DNA from: Rhodobacter sp.
GTDB taxonomy: Bacteria; Pseudomonadota; Alphaproteobacteria; Rhodobacterales; Rhodobacteraceae
DNA length: 64,000 bases
NCBI GenBank assembly: GCA_030065095.1
Contig: JASJDP010000004.1
Span: 162,896 to 226,895 of the forward strand
Reading direction: 5' to 3'
A program made the position numbers and the translations under genes. Positions 9,741-18,118 of this stretch are shown piece by piece (position 1 is the stretch's first letter; every line of letters starts with the position of its first letter). The notes beneath the pieces were generated by a model. It did not search any database and was not told the DNA's origin. It saw nothing but the letters and a program-made list of their open reading frames with translations.

Positions 9741-10184
9741 CTAGCCCCTTTCCGGAAGTTCAAACCGCGCCACGATCCGGCGGCGCCACGGCGCCGACAG
9801 CGGGCTTTCCAGCACGCCATGCCCCGAATAGGCATGCACGAAACTCGGCGCCGCCCCTACCGCGGCGGCTATGCCCAGATGCTTGGCCACGCTGCCGCTC
9901 CGCATGCGGAACAGCAGGACATCGCCCGGCGCCGCGTCCTCCAGCGGCTTCACCGACAGATGCCGCAGCGCAGCACGCCAAAGCCGTTCGTCCTGCGACG
10001 CCTCGCTCCAGTCTGGCGTGTAGGCGGGTGCCGCCTCGGGCTCCGCCCCGTTGATCGCCCGCCAGATCCCGCGCACCAGGCCCAGACAATCGCAGCCGCC
10101 CCCTTGGGCCGAGGCCTGGTGCACATAAGGCGTCCCAATCCAGGCCCGCGCCTCCGCCACCACCCTTTCGCCGACGCCGCTCAT
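9741..10184 (-). CDS. Gene transfer agent g14: NlpC/P60-type cell wall peptidase
   Basis: A 147-residue hydrolase of the NlpC/P60 cysteine peptidase fold. The catalytic Cys sits in GGGCDCLGLVRGIW and a His follows in FVHAYSGHGVL. In gene transfer agents it is thought to open peptidoglycan at the tail tip so DNA can enter. ATG 10184 overlaps the g13 stop as ATGA, which marks translational coupling; upstream codons of this frame lie inside g13. Confidence 0.93.
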   Translation of the reverse strand: MSGVGERVVAEARAWIGTPYVHQASAQGGGCDCLGLVRGIWRAINGAEPEAAPAYTPDWSEASQDERLWRAALRHLSVKPLEDAAPGDVLLFRMRSGSVAKHLGIAAAVGAAPSFVHAYSGHGVLESPLSAPWRRRIVARFELPERG

Positions 10185-11068
10185 TCCACCAGGCTTCCAC
10201 CATCGTGCAACTGCCCGGAGGACGGGTAGGCCATCAGCCAATCTTCGCCCGGGATATGCGGAAAACCCCGGAAATTCAGGAAGTTGTTGAACTTCAACCG
10301 GCAGGTCTCGGCCCGTTTGTCACAGCCCGCCTCGATCCGGATGGCATCGCCTTCCGAAACCGATGCTCCCACCGCCTGCCAAAGCTCCAGAACCCGGCCT
10401 TCCGCGCTCAGCCGGTCGTTCTTGATCACGCCGATCAACCCCTTGGCCGCGCCGGTCAGAACCGTCAGCCGCCCGAACTCGAACCAGCGGTCCGCGAACC
10501 CGTCCAGCGCCGCAAACCCGAAAATCCTGCGATCCTCCACCGACTCCACAACCACCTCGGCCGCATATCCCGGAGCGCCCAGATCGAACCCGCACTGCAT
10601 ATCGCCGAGAACCGCGGAACAGGGCGACTGATAAACCCGCCCGATCGACTGGTTCAAAGCCTCGGTCAGCCCGCGCAGCTCTGCCTGGAACGCCCCGTTC
10701 GACCGCTTCACCTCTCCAAGCGAGCCGCGGAACTGCACCAGCCGTTGCGCGACATCCGCCCAGTTCACAAGCCACGCAGTCACCTCGGCCCCGTCGAACC
10801 GCCCTGCCCGGATATCTTCCTCGCGCAGGGCCGCATCGCTCAGCACCCCCACCGCCTCGGTATTGTCCACCGACAACCCGGTCGCCTGCTGGATCGCCGC
10901 CGCCGACAGCCCGCTGTCGGCCTTGAAGGCGACCCCCTCGAAGCTCAGGGACCGGTCGTGATCGGTGAACCCGAAGATCGCGCCGTCGGTACGCGTAACC
11001 GCCCAGCACCGGCAGAGCGTCGTCGTGCCGGTGTCCAGATGCGCCTGCAGCGCCGCGCCCACCGCCAT
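10181..11068 (-). CDS. Gene transfer agent g13: DUF2163 tail hub protein
   Basis: A 295-residue protein with the DUF2163 pattern: LCRCWAVTRTDGAIFGFTDH near the N-terminus, then a long beta-rich body and a C-terminal Cys motif (GCDKRAETCRLKFNN, LNFRGFPHIPG) typical of this family. In the RcGTA particle, g13 is a hub component of the baseplate. It shares one base with g12 (TGATG) and four with g14 (ATGA), so expression is tightly coupled along the tail module. Confidence 0.94.
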   Translation of the reverse strand: MAVGAALQAHLDTGTTTLCRCWAVTRTDGAIFGFTDHDRSLSFEGVAFKADSGLSAAAIQQATGLSVDNTEAVGVLSDAALREEDIRAGRFDGAEVTAWLVNWADVAQRLVQFRGSLGEVKRSNGAFQAELRGLTEALNQSIGRVYQSPCSAVLGDMQCGFDLGAPGYAAEVVVESVEDRRIFGFAALDGFADRWFEFGRLTVLTGAAKGLIGVIKNDRLSAEGRVLELWQAVGASVSEGDAIRIEAGCDKRAETCRLKFNNFLNFRGFPHIPGEDWLMAYPSSGQLHDGGSLVE

Positions 11069-11700
11069 CAGACCCGCACCTCGACGATCGGTACCGTCGG
11101 CACGTCGCCAGCCTGAAACGAGGCAACCGACGTTTGAATCCGGTCGGTATCGAACCGCACCGGAACGTCGAACTCGAACCCGGCATAGACCTCGACACCG
11201 ATGCCGGGGGCGTCGAGAAAGCTCACGACCCCCGTGGTGTCGTCGATTTCATAATGCACCGTCTCGACCAACCGGTCTCGTTGCAGGCCGACCAGAACGG
11301 TTCCGGCGACCGGTTTTGCGATGGGCCGGGTATAGCTCTGTGCGCCCGAGGCGTAGGTTTTGCAAAGCTGGAAATCCCTGGTCTCGCCATCGCCGAGGCC
11401 GATCACCTGGTCCTCGAACGCAGGCTCGCGCGACGACGCGCAGGACTTGTAGTCCGACCAGTCCTTCCAGCGGAATCCGAACAGCTGACCCTGGCGCGAC
11501 TCGAAGAACGCCACCAGCGTCTCGATGTCGTCGAGCGAGCGCATCGACACGCCCGCGTCGTACCTGCGCCGGGCATGCGCCCAGGGGCTGTTGCGCTCCT
11601 CGAACCCGTTGGCCAGGGTGACGATCTCGGTGCGCCGTTCGGGCCCTCCGACCGAGCCAAAGCTCAGGTTCGCCGGAAACCGTACCTCGTGAAATCCCAT
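11068..11700 (-). CDS. Gene transfer agent g12: distal tail protein (DUF2460/TIGR02217)
   Basis: A 210-residue protein beginning MGFHEVRFPANLSFGSVGG, with RRTEIVTLANGFEERNSPWA and FFESRQGQLFGFRWKDWSDY, all hallmarks of the DUF2460 family. RcGTA g12 is the distal tail ring protein linking the tube to the baseplate hub. It sits between the tape measure gene and g13 and overlaps the latter by one base. The frame is intact and of the expected length. Confidence 0.94.
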   Translation of the reverse strand: MGFHEVRFPANLSFGSVGGPERRTEIVTLANGFEERNSPWAHARRRYDAGVSMRSLDDIETLVAFFESRQGQLFGFRWKDWSDYKSCASSREPAFEDQVIGLGDGETRDFQLCKTYASGAQSYTRPIAKPVAGTVLVGLQRDRLVETVHYEIDDTTGVVSFLDAPGIGVEVYAGFEFDVPVRFDTDRIQTSVASFQAGDVPTVPIVEVRV

Positions 11701-11718
11701 CGTTGCCCTCCTGAAGAC

Positions 11719-12372
11719 TCAGCGATTGCGCTGGCCGCGCGCCAGCGCCCGGCCCATCTGCGCCGCGATCTGGCTTTGCGACCGGCGGAACCCCTCGGCG
11801 TCCGGCGTCTGGATGTTCATCACCACGTTGATCGGCCGTCCGCCGCCCGCCGCCCGCACGCCCAGGCGTCCGTCGGCACCCCGCGCCAGCGGCATGATCG
11901 CCTCCGGCCCCGCCTCGCCCATCAGGCCAAACCCACCGCGCATCGGGAAATTCACCGGACCGGACACGACACCGCCACGCGCAAACGGAATCACCCGTCC
12001 CTGGCTGAAGGCGCCTCCGTTTTCGAACGGCAACACCCCCTGGATCAGGCTTTCCACGCCCCCGGCGATCACCCCGCCGAAATGTTTCGCCACCGGCCGG
12101 ATCGCCGCGTTATACGCCGCGTCGACCATCGACTGCGCCACCGTCTGCAGCGCATCCGACAGCTTCATCCCGTCAAAGATCAACCCGTCGAATGCTTTCT
12201 TCAGCCCCCGGCTGATCCCGCGCGACAGGGTCTTCACCTCGCGTTCGGTGTCGGCGATGGTCGACCCCATCCCGCGCAACTCGCCGTCAAAGGTTCGCAA
12301 CCGCTCCTCTGCCTCGGCCAGGCTGGCCGACAACGCCTCGACGACCTCGTCGGTGTCCAAGAACTCATCCAT
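11719..12372 (-). CDS. Gene transfer agent g11: short tail tape measure protein
   Basis: About 217 residues. A helical N-terminal part (DEVVEALSASLAEAEERLRTFDGEL, shown by heptad-like spacing) leads to a hydrophobic region (SDALQTVAQSMVDAAYNAA) and a Gly-rich C-terminal part (FENGGAFSQGRVIPFARGG, GFGLMGEAGPEAIMPLARG) that is common at the ends of phage tape measure proteins. The small size matches the very short tail of gene transfer agents. MDEFLDT at 12372 was preferred over a start five codons upstream. The start overlaps g10.1 by 8 nt. Confidence 0.92.
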   Translation of the reverse strand: MDEFLDTDEVVEALSASLAEAEERLRTFDGELRGMGSTIADTEREVKTLSRGISRGLKKAFDGLIFDGMKLSDALQTVAQSMVDAAYNAAIRPVAKHFGGVIAGGVESLIQGVLPFENGGAFSQGRVIPFARGGVVSGPVNFPMRGGFGLMGEAGPEAIMPLARGADGRLGVRAAGGGRPINVVMNIQTPDAEGFRRSQSQIAAQMGRALARGQRNR

Positions 12373-12568
12373 TCTCCGGTCCTCCATCGCGATCGGGAAA
12401 AGCCCGCGCCAACTCGTCCAGCCGCGCGCGGCTCAGCGGTGCATTGCCGCTCTCCCGTCCCAGCATGATCATCAGTTCGGCGGGGCTCAGCCGCCAGAAA
12501 TCCTCCGGCCGCAATCCCAGCCCCCGGATCCCGGCCCGCATCAGCGCCGGCCAGTCGAACCCCGTCAT
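12365..12568 (-). CDS. Gene transfer agent g10.1: small tail assembly protein (TIGR02216 type)
   Basis: A 67-residue protein, MTGFDWPALMRAGIRGLGL followed by PEDFWRLSPAELMIMLG, typical of the small rcc01693-type tail assembly protein located between g10 and the tape measure. Such products are considered tail assembly chaperones. Its ATG overlaps the g10 stop as ATGA, and its own end overlaps g11 by 8 nt. It is easy to miss because it lies in a longer frame that continues upstream across g10. Confidence 0.9.
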   Translation of the reverse strand: MTGFDWPALMRAGIRGLGLRPEDFWRLSPAELMIMLGRESGNAPLSRARLDELARAFPDRDGGPENG

Positions 12569-12888
12569 CCGGCCACCGCAGAGGTCTGGAACGCCCGCAC
12601 CAGCAAAACGCCGGCGACCCGTGCAGCCTCGATCGGTCCGCCTTCGATCTCGGCGGCCAGCAGATCTGCCGTCTGCCCCGTCCATCCGCCGCCGCGCAGC
12701 CCCGCCACGACCAGCGCCAGCACGTCCCGGGAGGAAAACCGACGCGCCTCGAACCGTTCGATCAGGCCGATCAGCGTGTCTTCCTGCAGCGCGGCCTCCA
12801 GCTCGGCCAGCGCCCCAAGCGTCAGCTTCAGCACACGGGGCTCTCCGTCGACGGTCAGCGCCACCTCGCCCGCCCATGGATTGGCCAT
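12565..12888 (-). CDS. Gene transfer agent g10: GTA-family tail assembly protein
   Basis: A 107-residue protein with the conserved opening MANPWAGEVALTVDGEPR and LKLTLGALAELEAALQEDT, typical of gene transfer agent g10, related to phage tail assembly chaperones that precede the tape measure gene. Starts 2 nt after g9 and overlaps g10.1 by 4 nt. A g10/g10.1 pair before the tape measure recalls the paired chaperone genes of long-tailed phages, although those usually use a frameshift and here they are separate frames joined by ATGA. Confidence 0.9.
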   Translation of the reverse strand: MANPWAGEVALTVDGEPRVLKLTLGALAELEAALQEDTLIGLIERFEARRFSSRDVLALVVAGLRGGGWTGQTADLLAAEIEGGPIEAARVAGVLLVRAFQTSAVAG

Positions 12889-12890
12889 CC

Positions 12891-13304
12891 TCAGAGCGCC
12901 GTGAAGGTCAGCGCGCCCGCCGACGCCATCGAAAGCTCATAGGTCGCCTCGCCATTGTGGCTGCCGGCGTATTCGATCGCGGTCACCTGAAACGGCCCCT
13001 CGACGATGCCGAAATCGGGGATGATCACCTGGAATCCCGGTGTCTCGCTGTCAAAGAAGATCTGCCGCGCGCGCTCGTCCGTGGTCTCGTCCTTGAACAC
13101 GCCAGAGCCCGAAATCGTCGCCGATTTCACACCTGCGCCGCCCAAAAGCTCGCGCCAGCCGCCCTGGCTTTCCAGGCTGGTGACATCGACGCTTTCCGCG
13201 TTGAACGAAATCCGCGTGGCGCGCAGCCCCGCGATGGTCTCGAACACGCCGCCGCCGGTCATGTCGAGCTTGATCAAAAGGTCCTTGCCGTTTTGGGCAC
13301 CCAT
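12891..13304 (-). CDS. Gene transfer agent g9: major tail (tube) protein
   Basis: A 137-residue beta-rich protein of the TP901-1 major tail protein family: MGAQNGKDLLIKLD, TRISFNAESVDVTSLESQGG, ATISGSGVFKDETTDE and a C-terminal AIEYAGSHNGEATYELSMAS. It should stack as rings to form the tail tube. ATG 13304 has GGAG eight bases upstream and is preferred over an in-frame GTG three codons earlier that has no spacer to its Shine-Dalgarno. Lies 27 nt after g8. Confidence 0.93.
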   Translation of the reverse strand: MGAQNGKDLLIKLDMTGGGVFETIAGLRATRISFNAESVDVTSLESQGGWRELLGGAGVKSATISGSGVFKDETTDERARQIFFDSETPGFQVIIPDFGIVEGPFQVTAIEYAGSHNGEATYELSMASAGALTFTAL

Positions 13305-13331
13305 GTCCGTCACTCCAAGTCTATGAAAAAT

Positions 13332-13742
13332 TCAGTCGTCTTCGACACGCGCCCGGAAACGCAGATCGATTTTCCGCTGACCGCCGTTCGACAGGCGCTG
13401 CGCGCGGGCCTTCAGGAACCGCAACCCGACCAACCGGCCGCGCGACAACGTCAGCGGCGCGTCCACCAGCGCGTCCGACACCACCGCAGCCGCGTCCTTG
13501 GCAAGCTGAAATCCCGCCGCATCGGTCACGATGCTCACGACGAAGTCGTGCATGGCACCCGGGCCGGTCGCATCGGACCGGTCGCGCACATCCTCCGGCC
13601 CCAATGTCACGTAGAGCTCCGGCACGCTGCCCTGCGGCGCCGCATCATAGATCGCATCCCCGACCAGCGCGTCGAGCGCCGGATCGGCATCCAGATGCGC
13701 AAACACCGCCGCCTGCAGCGCCGCCGCCATTGCATAGCTCAT
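13332..13742 (-). CDS. Gene transfer agent g8: DUF3168 tail-completion protein
   Basis: A 136-residue protein with the DUF3168 pattern (ALQAAVFAHLDADPALDALV, IYDAAPQGSVPELYVTLG, HDFVVSIVTDAAGFQLAKD). In the RcGTA map, g8 sits between the head-closure protein and the tail tube and acts as a tail terminator/completion protein. Its ATG overlaps the g7 stop as ATGA. Length and order are as expected for the family. Confidence 0.92.
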   Translation of the reverse strand: MSYAMAAALQAAVFAHLDADPALDALVGDAIYDAAPQGSVPELYVTLGPEDVRDRSDATGPGAMHDFVVSIVTDAAGFQLAKDAAAVVSDALVDAPLTLSRGRLVGLRFLKARAQRLSNGGQRKIDLRFRARVEDD

Positions 13743-14080
13743 GGCGTCACCTCCTCTTCGCGGGCAATGCAGGTCAGGTAACGCGCACCGGGATCGGCCT
13801 CGGTCACCGACAGCACATGATACAACCGCTCGCCGTCCCGCAAGCGCTGGCCCGGCATCGGGCGCGAGGCCGACCCCCGCGGCGCGGCGCGTACGGTGAT
13901 CTTGTAGGGCACGGTCGATACCGACAGGCCCGCAATCTCGGTTTCACGGCCCGTACCGGCCTTCACCGACGCCCAAAGAACGCCCCGGTGCAGCCAGCTC
14001 GTTGCATAGCCGCCTGCATCGTCCCGTGTGCGCAACGGCGCCTCGAGCCGCAGTTTGCGGTTCAGAACGGGCCGCCTCAT
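13739..14080 (-). CDS. Gene transfer agent g7: head closure / head-tail adaptor
   Basis: A 113-residue protein (MRRPVLNRKLRLEAPLRTRD, GRETEIAGLSVSTVPYKITV, RLYHVLSVTEADPGARYLTC) of the phage head-tail joining type that plugs the portal after DNA packaging and binds the tail. Overlaps g6 by four bases (ATGA) and g8 by four bases, so the three connector genes are translated as a coupled unit. Confidence 0.92.
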   Translation of the reverse strand: MRRPVLNRKLRLEAPLRTRDDAGGYATSWLHRGVLWASVKAGTGRETEIAGLSVSTVPYKITVRAAPRGSASRPMPGQRLRDGERLYHVLSVTEADPGARYLTCIAREEEVTP

Positions 14081-14673
14081 CGCGCGCCCTCGCCAAAAAG
14101 CCGCACCGTGCGGTAGCGGTCGATCAACAGGCTCACCCCGAACGGCATCGGCGTCTCGCCTGCGATCATCGCCGCCCGGTTTTCGTAATAATGCGCCGCC
14201 AGCAGGAACACGGCCTGCCCGACATCGGCGGGCAACGCCTGCCAGTCCGGCCCGAACCCGGCGGTGAACTGCACCTCGACCGACCCGTGAACCGGGATCA
14301 GCGGCAGATGCAGCCCCGTCGAAACGATGCGCGGCCGCTGCGCATCCGCCTCCAGCCGGTAGCGCTCGGGGTCGATCACCGTCTCGGCGCCGTGCCGGTC
14401 GATCACCTTCACCTCGGCGATCTCCGTCACCGGCGCCACGGGCAAGGCCTGGCGGCTCAATTCCCGCCAGCCCGTCAGCGTCCAGCTGTAATCGCGCGCG
14501 ATCAGCACCTTGCCGGTGCGCGCCTCGATCGCCGCCATCGACGCGCGCAGATAGCTTTCCAGAACCGTGTCCTGCACCCCGTCATCGGCAAACCCGGTGC
14601 CCAGCCGCAGGTGATCTTTGAATTCCGCGACCGGCAGCGCCTCGGACGGCACTGTGGTCTGCTCGACTAACAT
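14077..14673 (-). CDS. Gene transfer agent g6: head-tail connector (adaptor)
   Basis: About 198 residues beginning MLVEQTTVPSEALPVAEFKD, the conserved start of gene transfer agent g6 proteins, with the helical connector pattern SYLRASMAAIEARTGKVLIA and C-terminal GQAVFLLAAHYYENRAAM. It forms the adaptor ring below the portal. Two adjacent ATG codons exist (14676 and 14673); GAGAGG lies 3-7 bases upstream, and 14673 has the better spacing. The frame is open upstream, but no family similarity extends there. Confidence 0.9.
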   Translation of the reverse strand: MLVEQTTVPSEALPVAEFKDHLRLGTGFADDGVQDTVLESYLRASMAAIEARTGKVLIARDYSWTLTGWRELSRQALPVAPVTEIAEVKVIDRHGAETVIDPERYRLEADAQRPRIVSTGLHLPLIPVHGSVEVQFTAGFGPDWQALPADVGQAVFLLAAHYYENRAAMIAGETPMPFGVSLLIDRYRTVRLFGEGAR

Positions 14674-14803
14674 CATGGAACCTCTCCGAAATTCCGGGCC
14701 CCTCGAGCCCCTGAGAATGTGATGGACGCGTGCCCCTGCGTTGCTCGGACGGAGGGGAGCAGCTAGACAACGCCGGTCACTAGGGATGCGGCACGCGCCC
14801 ACC

Positions 14804-14827
14804 GGCCGGGCCCCAAGGGACCCGGCC
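14804..14827 (-). other. Strong hairpin between capsid (g5) and g6 genes
   Basis: In the transcript, GGCCGGGTCCC-TT-GGGGCCCGGCC gives an 11-bp stem with one U-G pair, placed 15 nt after the capsid stop and before g6. No U-tract follows, so it is more likely an attenuator or 3'-end stabiliser that lets capsid mRNA exceed that of tail genes than a full terminator. The remaining spacer (about 165 nt in all) shows no gene. Confidence 0.55.
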
Positions 14828-14841
14828 ATTCGCAAACCCGG

Positions 14842-16041
14842 TTAGGCCGCGAATTTCAGCAGACGGATCGCCCGGAAATCGCTGACATCGCCGCCGACGC
14901 GCTTGGTGGCGTAGAACAGCACATGCGGCTTGGCCGAGAACGGATCGCGCAGGATGCGCAGGTCCGGACGTTCGGCAATTGTGTAACCGGCAGCGAAATC
15001 GCCAAAGGCGATCGCAGCGGCCCAATCGGCGATGTCCGGCATGTCCTCGCAGATCAGCACCGGATAGCCCATCAGGCGCGCCGGCTCGCCCGCGGCCAGA
15101 CCGTCCGACCACAGGAACCGGCCATCGGTGTCCTTCAGCTTGCGCACGGCGCCGGCGGTTTTCGAGTTCATCACGAAACTCGCATTGGCGCGATAGGGCG
15201 CGTCGAGCGAATAGACCAGATCGACGATGGCGTCGCCTGGATTGGCGGCATCGAAATCGCCCGCGGTGCCGGTCAGCACATGGCCAAGCTCGCCCCAGGG
15301 CTCGCTTCCTGCTGCCGCCGAGGGATAGGTGACGAAACCCTTGGGCTTGTCGATCCCGTCGCCCGACACGAAGGCCGCCGATTCCGACCGCGCGAACTTG
15401 TCGGCCACACGGCCCGCAAGCCAGCCCTCGATGTCAAAGGCGCTGTCGTCGAGCAGACGCTGCGAGATCTTCGGCAGCGCGCTCAGCTCGTGCAGCGGAA
15501 TGGTGATCCGCTCGATGGTCGGTGTGCCGGTTTCGGCCGACGGATCGGTCTCGGTCGCCCACCCCGCGCCGGTCTCGGTGGTGTCGATCAGCACGTCGTA
15601 CGAGGTCGCCTCGACATTCACCACATTGGCGATCTGACGGATGGAGGCGGTCGATTTCAGCACCGACTGGATGGTTTCGGCGGTTTGCGGATCGACCAGA
15701 TAGCCGCCGTCTCCGGCGACCGCCGAGGACATCGCCTTGCCCTCCAGCTCCAGACCGCGCAACGCGTCGTCGTCACCGTTGCGGACATAGGCCTCGAACG
15801 CCTTCTGGTGGGGGGCTTCGGCCCCGGCCGCCGCAGCCAGGGCGGGACGCGCCCGCGTCAGGGATTTCCGATCAAGCATCATCAGTCGCTCTTCCTGTTG
15901 TTGAAATTTCGTCTTCATCTCGGCCTGGAAGGTTCCCAGGTCCCGCAGCAGCCCGGCCAGCGCGGTCTTCACCTCCGCAGCCGGGGTCCGGCCGTCAGGC
16001 ACACCTGTCCCGGCCCGAGCCTTCGTCTCGGTCTTGCTCAT
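14842..16041 (-). CDS. Gene transfer agent g5: HK97-type major capsid protein
   Basis: A 399-residue capsid protein. The N-terminal 110 residues form a helical scaffold-like arm (LRDLGTFQAEMKTKFQQQEE) expected to be cleaved by the g4 protease. The HK97-fold part follows from about 110 (GGYLVDPQTAETIQSVLKST, ITIPLHELSALPKISQRLLD, GWLAGRVADKFARSESAAF, LMGYPVLICEDMPDIADWAA, AKPHVLFYATKRVGGDV). It assembles the small head that holds a few kb of host DNA. Flanked by a 34-nt gap to g4 and a hairpin-containing spacer to g6, consistent with separate control of its level. Confidence 0.97.
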   Translation of the reverse strand: MSKTETKARAGTGVPDGRTPAAEVKTALAGLLRDLGTFQAEMKTKFQQQEERLMMLDRKSLTRARPALAAAAGAEAPHQKAFEAYVRNGDDDALRGLELEGKAMSSAVAGDGGYLVDPQTAETIQSVLKSTASIRQIANVVNVEATSYDVLIDTTETGAGWATETDPSAETGTPTIERITIPLHELSALPKISQRLLDDSAFDIEGWLAGRVADKFARSESAAFVSGDGIDKPKGFVTYPSAAAGSEPWGELGHVLTGTAGDFDAANPGDAIVDLVYSLDAPYRANASFVMNSKTAGAVRKLKDTDGRFLWSDGLAAGEPARLMGYPVLICEDMPDIADWAAAIAFGDFAAGYTIAERPDLRILRDPFSAKPHVLFYATKRVGGDVSDFRAIRLLKFAA

Positions 16042-16075
16042 TCAACAATCCTGTCTTGCTGAGGGTTAAGCTGGC

Positions 16076-16651
16076 TCAGCCACTTGAACCGGAGACCAGC
16101 GAACGGCGGGCGTCCTCGATGGCCGCCGCCAGGTCACGCAGCAGATCGCCGTCGGCCTCGGGCGCTTCCGCCTTCGCCCCGACCCGCGCGTCGGGAAGCA
16201 TCGGGAAGGTCACCAGCGACACCTCCCAAAGCTCCAGTTCAGACAAAAGCCGCCGGCCCTTGTCATCCTTCCGGGCGCGCACCGTGCGATAGCCGATCGA
16301 CAGACCGTCGATCGCGCCGGCCTCGATCAACGCCAACGCTTCGCGCCCCTTGTCCACATCGGTGAGGATCCGGCCCTTGACGTAAAGCCCCTTTTCATCC
16401 TCGCGCACCTCGTCCCACACGCCGATCGGCTGTGCGGGATCGTGCTGCCACAGCATCTTGACGCGCCGCCCTGCCGTTTCCAGTGCAGTAAGCGACCGGC
16501 CATAGGCACCGCATTCGACCACGTCGCCACCCTGATCGCATTTGCCGAAAACCGAGGCATAGCCCTCGATCAGCGCTCCGTCCCGAACCGTGATTTCCTC
16601 GCCGAGGCGGCAGAACTTGCGTTCCAGCCCCGGGCACATTTCGTCAATCAT
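16076..16651 (-). CDS. Gene transfer agent g4: HK97-type prohead protease
   Basis: Serine protease that trims the capsid protein during head maturation. Family motifs are IEGYASVFGKCDQGGDVVEC, MLWQHDPAQPIGVWDEVRED (with the catalytic-type His), IDGLSIGYRTVRARKD and ELELWEVSLVTFPMLPDARV. ATG 16651 has AAGGAAG ahead of it and gives 191 residues. An in-frame GTG at 16690 overlaps the g3 stop (GTGA) and would add 13 residues through coupling, so the start is not fully settled. Confidence 0.93.
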   Translation of the reverse strand: MIDEMCPGLERKFCRLGEEITVRDGALIEGYASVFGKCDQGGDVVECGAYGRSLTALETAGRRVKMLWQHDPAQPIGVWDEVREDEKGLYVKGRILTDVDKGREALALIEAGAIDGLSIGYRTVRARKDDKGRRLLSELELWEVSLVTFPMLPDARVGAKAEAPEADGDLLRDLAAAIEDARRSLVSGSSG

Positions 16652-16686
16652 TCGCTCTTCCTTCTCGATGCCCCGCAATCCCGCCG

Positions 16687-17862
16687 TCACTCACCTTCAG
16701 CCAGCGGCGGCAAGCCCAACAGCCTCCGCTTTTCCGCATCCGTCAGAAACGCCGCCGCGGCCACCCGACGCCAATGCTGGTCCCGCTCCGCCGCCAATGC
16801 GGGCACCTGATCGAGATCCGGCTTCAACTCCACCGCCTCGCCGCCAAACTCCGACAGCCAGTGCGCCACCGCCGCCGTCACCCGTGTCGCAAGCGGCAGC
16901 ACCGTCAGCCGGTAAAACGCCCGGTTCGCCTCTTGGTAATTCGAATAGGTCGCATCGCCCGGCAGACCCAGCAGCATCGGCGGAACCCCGAAGGCCAGGG
17001 CGATTTCGCGCGCGGCCGCCTCCTTGGTCTTCTGAAACTCCATGTCCGAGGGCGAAAACCCCATCGGCTTCCAGTCCAGACCGCCCTCCAGCAGCATCGG
17101 CCGCCCGGCATTCGCCGCGCCTTGATGATAGCTTTCCATCTCCGCCTGCAGTCGCTCGTACTGATCCGCCGCCAAGGCCCCCTGCCCGTCGGCGCCGCGA
17201 TAGACGATCGCGCCCGAGGGCCGCGCGGCGTTGTCGAGCAGCGCTTTGGACCAGCGCGACGCGGCATTGTGCACGTCGAGCGCCGCTGCCGCCGCCTGCA
17301 TCGGCGAAAATCCGTAATGGTCGTCCTGCGGATGGAAGTTGCGAATGTGGCACACCGGCGAGACGCCCCCGCCCACGGCGAAACGATGCTTCTTCGCCCC
17401 CACCGCATAGTCGAACGCCACCGGCCAGCCGTCCGGTCCGGGCACGACGCTCATCCGGTCCGAGCGAAGCACATGCAGTTCGATCGGCAGTCCGGTCTCG
17501 CCGCCCACCGCCTCCAGATACCCGTTACCCGACAGCAGGAGCTGCGCAAACAGCGCCTCGAACAGTTCGGCCTTGCCCTGAAGGCCGTTGGGCCGCGCGA
17601 TCAGCGAGATCACGGGATGCTTGTCGTAGCGCCGCTCGGCATCCTGACACACCAGGGGCAAGGCCGCCGCGGCCTCCGCAATCAGCTTCACCGACCGGAA
17701 TCCCACCGGATTGCCGGCGAACCCCTGCCGCGTCAGCGATCCCGCATCCCGCGGCGTCCATGCCACCCGCCCCCCCGACGGCCAGGCCACCACGCGTCCT
17801 GTGGCCGAGGCCTTCTGCTCCGGCGCCCCGGCCCAGCCGCCTCGTTTCAGAAAATCAAACAT
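16687..17862 (-). CDS. Gene transfer agent g3: HK97-family portal protein
   Basis: A 391-residue portal protein that forms the ring through which DNA enters the head. Seen are LTRQGFAGNPVGFRSVKLIA, PLVCQDAERRYDKHPVISLI, LFEALFAQLLLSGNGYLEAV, FSPMQAAAAALDVHNAASRW and LGLPGDATYSNYQEANRAFY, a typical HK97 portal series. AAGGAG precedes ATG 17862. It lies downstream of a 256-nt spacer after the terminase. A small g3.5 gene known in R. capsulatus between g3 and g4 is absent here. Confidence 0.96.
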   Translation of the reverse strand: MFDFLKRGGWAGAPEQKASATGRVVAWPSGGRVAWTPRDAGSLTRQGFAGNPVGFRSVKLIAEAAAALPLVCQDAERRYDKHPVISLIARPNGLQGKAELFEALFAQLLLSGNGYLEAVGGETGLPIELHVLRSDRMSVVPGPDGWPVAFDYAVGAKKHRFAVGGGVSPVCHIRNFHPQDDHYGFSPMQAAAAALDVHNAASRWSKALLDNAARPSGAIVYRGADGQGALAADQYERLQAEMESYHQGAANAGRPMLLEGGLDWKPMGFSPSDMEFQKTKEAAAREIALAFGVPPMLLGLPGDATYSNYQEANRAFYRLTVLPLATRVTAAVAHWLSEFGGEAVELKPDLDQVPALAAERDQHWRRVAAAAFLTDAEKRRLLGLPPLAEGE

Positions 17863-17919
17863 CTGCGTCAGCTCCTTCGCCGTTCATCCCAGGCAGCCGC
17901 CAGCCGCCGAACCCATCCG

Positions 17920-17953
17920 CCCCCGCGCGGGACACCCACGGCCCGCGCGGGGG
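17920..17953 (-). other. Perfect 12-bp inverted repeat in the terminase-portal spacer
   Basis: CCCCCGCGCGGG and CCCGCGCGGGGG are exact inverted arms around a 10-nt loop. The hairpin is very stable and lies about 60 nt before the portal start, in a 256-nt spacer (17863-18118) where I see no convincing gene. It could attenuate or process the transcript between the packaging genes and the structural genes. No U-tract follows it. Confidence 0.55.
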
Positions 17954-18118
17954 CATGCGGAACGGGGGGCTGCGCGTCCTGTCGCCCGCGCGCGGCCCCT
18001 CGCCCGTCCGTTTCAAGGATTATCCGGCACCGGAAAGCACCGGACCGCCGCCCCCGTCCGCGACCGGAAATTTTCGATAAGTCTTGCCGAAACCCTTCGG
18101 AAAGTTTTTCGCCCGGCC

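Noticed and set aside
7867..9744. 625-codon plus-strand frame across g15
   Set aside because: Arg/Pro-rich antisense by-product of high GC; g15 on the other strand is a known family of the expected length.
17868..18117. Possible small gene between terminase and portal
   Set aside because: The frame is a continuation from inside the terminase region, has no ribosome-binding site or family match, and covers the inverted repeat.
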